This document shows positions 62,341-64,000 of a stretch of 64,000 nucleotides of DNA, one piece after another. How positions within the stretch are numbered: the first letter of the stretch is position 1; the number at the start of each line of letters is the position of its first letter. The translations under genes and the position numbers were made by a program. Under the pieces are notes generated by a model. The model saw only the letters and a program-made list of their open reading frames with translations. It was not told the DNA's origin and did no database searches. This DNA comes from TH5896 sp049578985 (GTDB lineage Archaea; Thermoproteota; Nitrososphaeria; Nitrososphaerales; Nitrososphaeraceae), in NCBI GenBank assembly GCA_049578985.1, contig JBAUMZ010000114.1, positions 73,394 to 137,393 of the forward strand, read 5' to 3'.

Positions 62341-62566
62341 CTCTATCTAACCTTGTCCTACTTACAAACGGCGATGAGCTCCGGATTATATATAAACATA
62401 ACCTTACGATTCATAAGGTGATTAGGATATTTTGACCCCTTTAAATATCCGTAAACCAAGCTATTCCCATCGGGACGAGATATTAATCACTGCCTACACG
62501 CACACCCATGAGTGAAGCTTTGAGGAATGAATATATTAGAATTATAGTATCCCTTTCAAGGTTTTA

Positions 62567-63346
62567 ATGATTATTAGCGACAAGTCAAGGAAAGCAATGG
62601 AAAACCTTGGCTTGACAGGCTATGAAATCAAAGTTTACCTTTCATTCTTAGAGGGCGGGCCCGCTATTGCGTCAGAAATAAGCAAAGTTTCAGGTGTTCC
62701 ATACTCAAAAATATACGAGGTTATTAATACGCTGGAAGATAAAGGCTGGCTCGAATCAAGCAGTTCCAGGCCACAGAAATTTTTTCCCAAATCTCCACAA
62801 AGTGCTCTTGCGGCAATGAGAATTCGGATGGAAAATGAGATCAAAGATAGTGAAAATTTGATCATGAGTGAGTTGTTGCCTATATATCAAAAGAGAGGGA
62901 TCAAGGAACGACCAGAAATATGGGTCGTCAGGGGAATACATAACATAATCGGAAAAGTAAGCGAGATAATACTTGATTGTCAGGCTGAATTACTTGTTGC
63001 GCTTCCGGAGGTCGCCGAAGATATTGCCAAACCAGCCCAACCTATGTTACGAGCTCTGTATAACAAGGGGGTTAACATCTCGGTACTTGCTTCAGGAAGG
63101 ACGAGCTCTGATACACTTCGAGCAATATCAAGGATAGCGCAAGTTAGAGTCAAAGACCATATGTTTGGCGGTGGAGTTATCGGCGACAGCAGACAAGTAA
63201 TGCTTCTACTCGGAGAAGGAGGAATTACCGATAGTAATGGTTTTGAACCCATCGCGATTTGGGCCGAGCATTCGGGATTAGCTGGTCTGGCAAAGGATTA
63301 TTTTGAATATTTATGGGCTGATGCAGAAAATAGACAGTCAATCTAA
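62567..63346 (+). CDS. TrmB-family transcriptional regulator
   Basis: A 259-residue regulator with an N-terminal winged helix (KAMENLGLTGYEIKVYLSFL, 10-29; ASEISKVSGVPYSKIYEVIN, about 37-56; LEDKGWLESSSSRPQKFFPK), a coiled-coil dimer segment, then the PLD-like C-terminal domain of TrmB (AELLVALPEVAEDIAKPAQP, GVNISVLASGRTSSDTLRAI, GGGVIGDSRQVMLLLGEGGI). TrmB proteins sense sugars or other small molecules. It lies between the Tes gene (divergent) and the hydratase gene, both possible targets by position only. Confidence 0.9.
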   Translation: MIISDKSRKAMENLGLTGYEIKVYLSFLEGGPAIASEISKVSGVPYSKIYEVINTLEDKGWLESSSSRPQKFFPKSPQSALAAMRIRMENEIKDSENLIMSELLPIYQKRGIKERPEIWVVRGIHNIIGKVSEIILDCQAELLVALPEVAEDIAKPAQPMLRALYNKGVNISVLASGRTSSDTLRAISRIAQVRVKDHMFGGGVIGDSRQVMLLLGEGGITDSNGFEPIAIWAEHSGLAGLAKDYFEYLWADAENRQSI

Positions 63347-63456
63347 ATGCCAGTACCTTTGCGTTAATTGTGAAAGTTAAGCTAAATCCTACGAATCTCA
63401 GTTGAGATTTAAAATTTGCACAAGATTTAAGTTGACCAACCTATCGCTTTACGATA

Positions 63457-64000
63457 ATGTCTACGATGAAATATATCCAGATCGAACCGCTAGGAGAAAT
63501 ATGTTTATTACGTATTAATAGGCCTGAGGCGTTAAACGCTATGAACACGGATGTCATAGCAGAATTATCAAGATCTATTGACATAGTTGGATTTGATGAT
63601 TCAATCAGGGTTGTCATTATTACCGGCTCTGGCGAGAAATCGTTCTGTGCTGGCGCTGATATAGCCTACATGGTAAACATTGATCCGATGAAGGCCGAGA
63701 AATACGCCGCTTCTGCGCAAGCCGTCCTCAACAAGGTTGAAAAGCTCGATAAACCCGTCATAGCGGCCGTTAATGGATTCGCATTGGGAGGAGGATGTGA
63801 ACTTTCGATGGTATGTGATATGAGGATCGCATCGAGTAATGCAAAAATTGGCCAACCAGAGGTTACCATCGGCATACCACCAGGTTGGGGAGGTACTCAA
63901 CGTCTAGTAAAATTAGTGGGACCAGCAAAGGCCAAAGAACTAATCTTTACTGGAAAGATGATTTCTGCACAGGAGGCATATGAAATTGGCCTGGTTAACA
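63457..64000 (+). CDS. Enoyl-CoA hydratase family protein, probable 3-hydroxypropionyl-CoA dehydratase/crotonyl-CoA hydratase (truncated by window edge)
   Basis: Crotonase-fold protein of which the first 181 residues are visible. ICLLRINRPEALNAMNTDVI (about 15-34), GSGEKSFCAGADIAYM (oxyanion hole 1, about 62-77), VNGFALGGGCELSMVCDMRI (oxyanion hole 2 with Glu-120-type residue, about 107-126), and KIGQPEVTIGIPPGWGGTQR with the second catalytic-type Glu. Both glutamates used for hydration are present. In thaumarchaea the closest type is the bifunctional enzyme of the hydroxypropionate/hydroxybutyrate CO2-fixation cycle; I infer this role. A TATA-like agatttaag lies about 29 bp before the ATG. 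C-terminus is beyond the window. Confidence 0.85.
   Translation, partial: MSTMKYIQIEPLGEICLLRINRPEALNAMNTDVIAELSRSIDIVGFDDSIRVVIITGSGEKSFCAGADIAYMVNIDPMKAEKYAASAQAVLNKVEKLDKPVIAAVNGFALGGGCELSMVCDMRIASSNAKIGQPEVTIGIPPGWGGTQRLVKLVGPAKAKELIFTGKMISAQEAYEIGLVN

Noticed and set aside
1..64000. CRISPR array, IS element or integrase
   Set aside because: No regularly spaced repeats, transposase, recombinase or terminal inverted repeats were seen on either strand.

Overview
The window comes from an ammonia-oxidising archaeon of the Nitrososphaeria (Thaumarchaeota), most likely a group I.1b (Nitrososphaerales-like) lineage. Archaeal amoA, amoX and amoB lie together at 29.6-31.6 kb. Around them are archaeal information-processing genes (Pus10, SRP54, RfcL, S27ae, S15, a RecJ/Cdc45-like DHH protein, Pcc1, pelota), an A-type ATP synthase, a tetraether-lipid-synthase-like radical SAM protein, and the start of a hydroxypropionate/hydroxybutyrate-type enoyl-CoA hydratase. 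Base composition is AT-rich (about 40% G+C by eye). Many genes have a TATA box 25-30 bp before the start codon, which fits leaderless archaeal transcription. Genus is not resolved.

Layout. 0-3.6 kb: end of S27ae, then dph6-srp54-pus10 on the minus strand. 3.6-6.4 kb: decayed coding sequence, two small or unknown genes, and a triple palindromic repeat. 6.4-11 kb: hflX, rfcL, a CBS protein and a pyrE-like gene. 10.9-15.5 kb: gene-poor, with several broken genes: an unidentified pair of fragments, a frameshifted plastocyanin-type cupredoxin and a frameshifted HTH/coiled-coil protein. One small zinc-finger gene and trpC are intact there. 15.6-24 kb: a Cache-type histidine kinase, small membrane and zinc proteins, aconitase and a cupredoxin-like secreted protein. 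24-26.2 kb: tRNA-Thr, a tRNA-Leu with one and probably two introns, and pdxTS. 26.3-29.5 kb: a Cys-rich mini-protein and 2-oxoacid:ferredoxin oxidoreductase.

29.6-36.1 kb is the ammonia oxidation region: amoA and amoX on the minus strand, amoB divergent, then a translation/replication block (serS, pcc1, DHH, rps15). After it come two small membrane-protein genes that are good candidates for the recently described extra AMO subunits AmoY and AmoZ. No amoC is present in the window. A 98-bp tandem duplication between amoX and amoA copies the end of amoX and the TATA-like sequence before amoA.

36-47 kb: a radical SAM protein, RNase Z, a glutamate-racemase-like protein lacking both catalytic cysteines, and the ATP synthase operon E-A-B-D-(43-aa ORF)-K-I; subunit C lies apart at 54 kb. 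46.8-53.7 kb: Mut7-C and CBS proteins, RqcH, an EMC6-like membrane protein, and cobalamin genes cbiT-cbiL-cbiF. 54-64 kb: small membrane proteins, an MTLPKGFG-starting protein that shares its N-terminus with AmoX, pyrI without pyrB, CutA, pelota, the Tes-like radical SAM enzyme, a TrmB regulator and the truncated hydratase.

Together the genes outline a chemolithoautotroph: AMO supplies electrons, the A-type ATPase makes ATP, the hydratase and the ferredoxin-dependent oxidoreductase belong to central carbon metabolism with aconitase, and B12 and PLP are made de novo.
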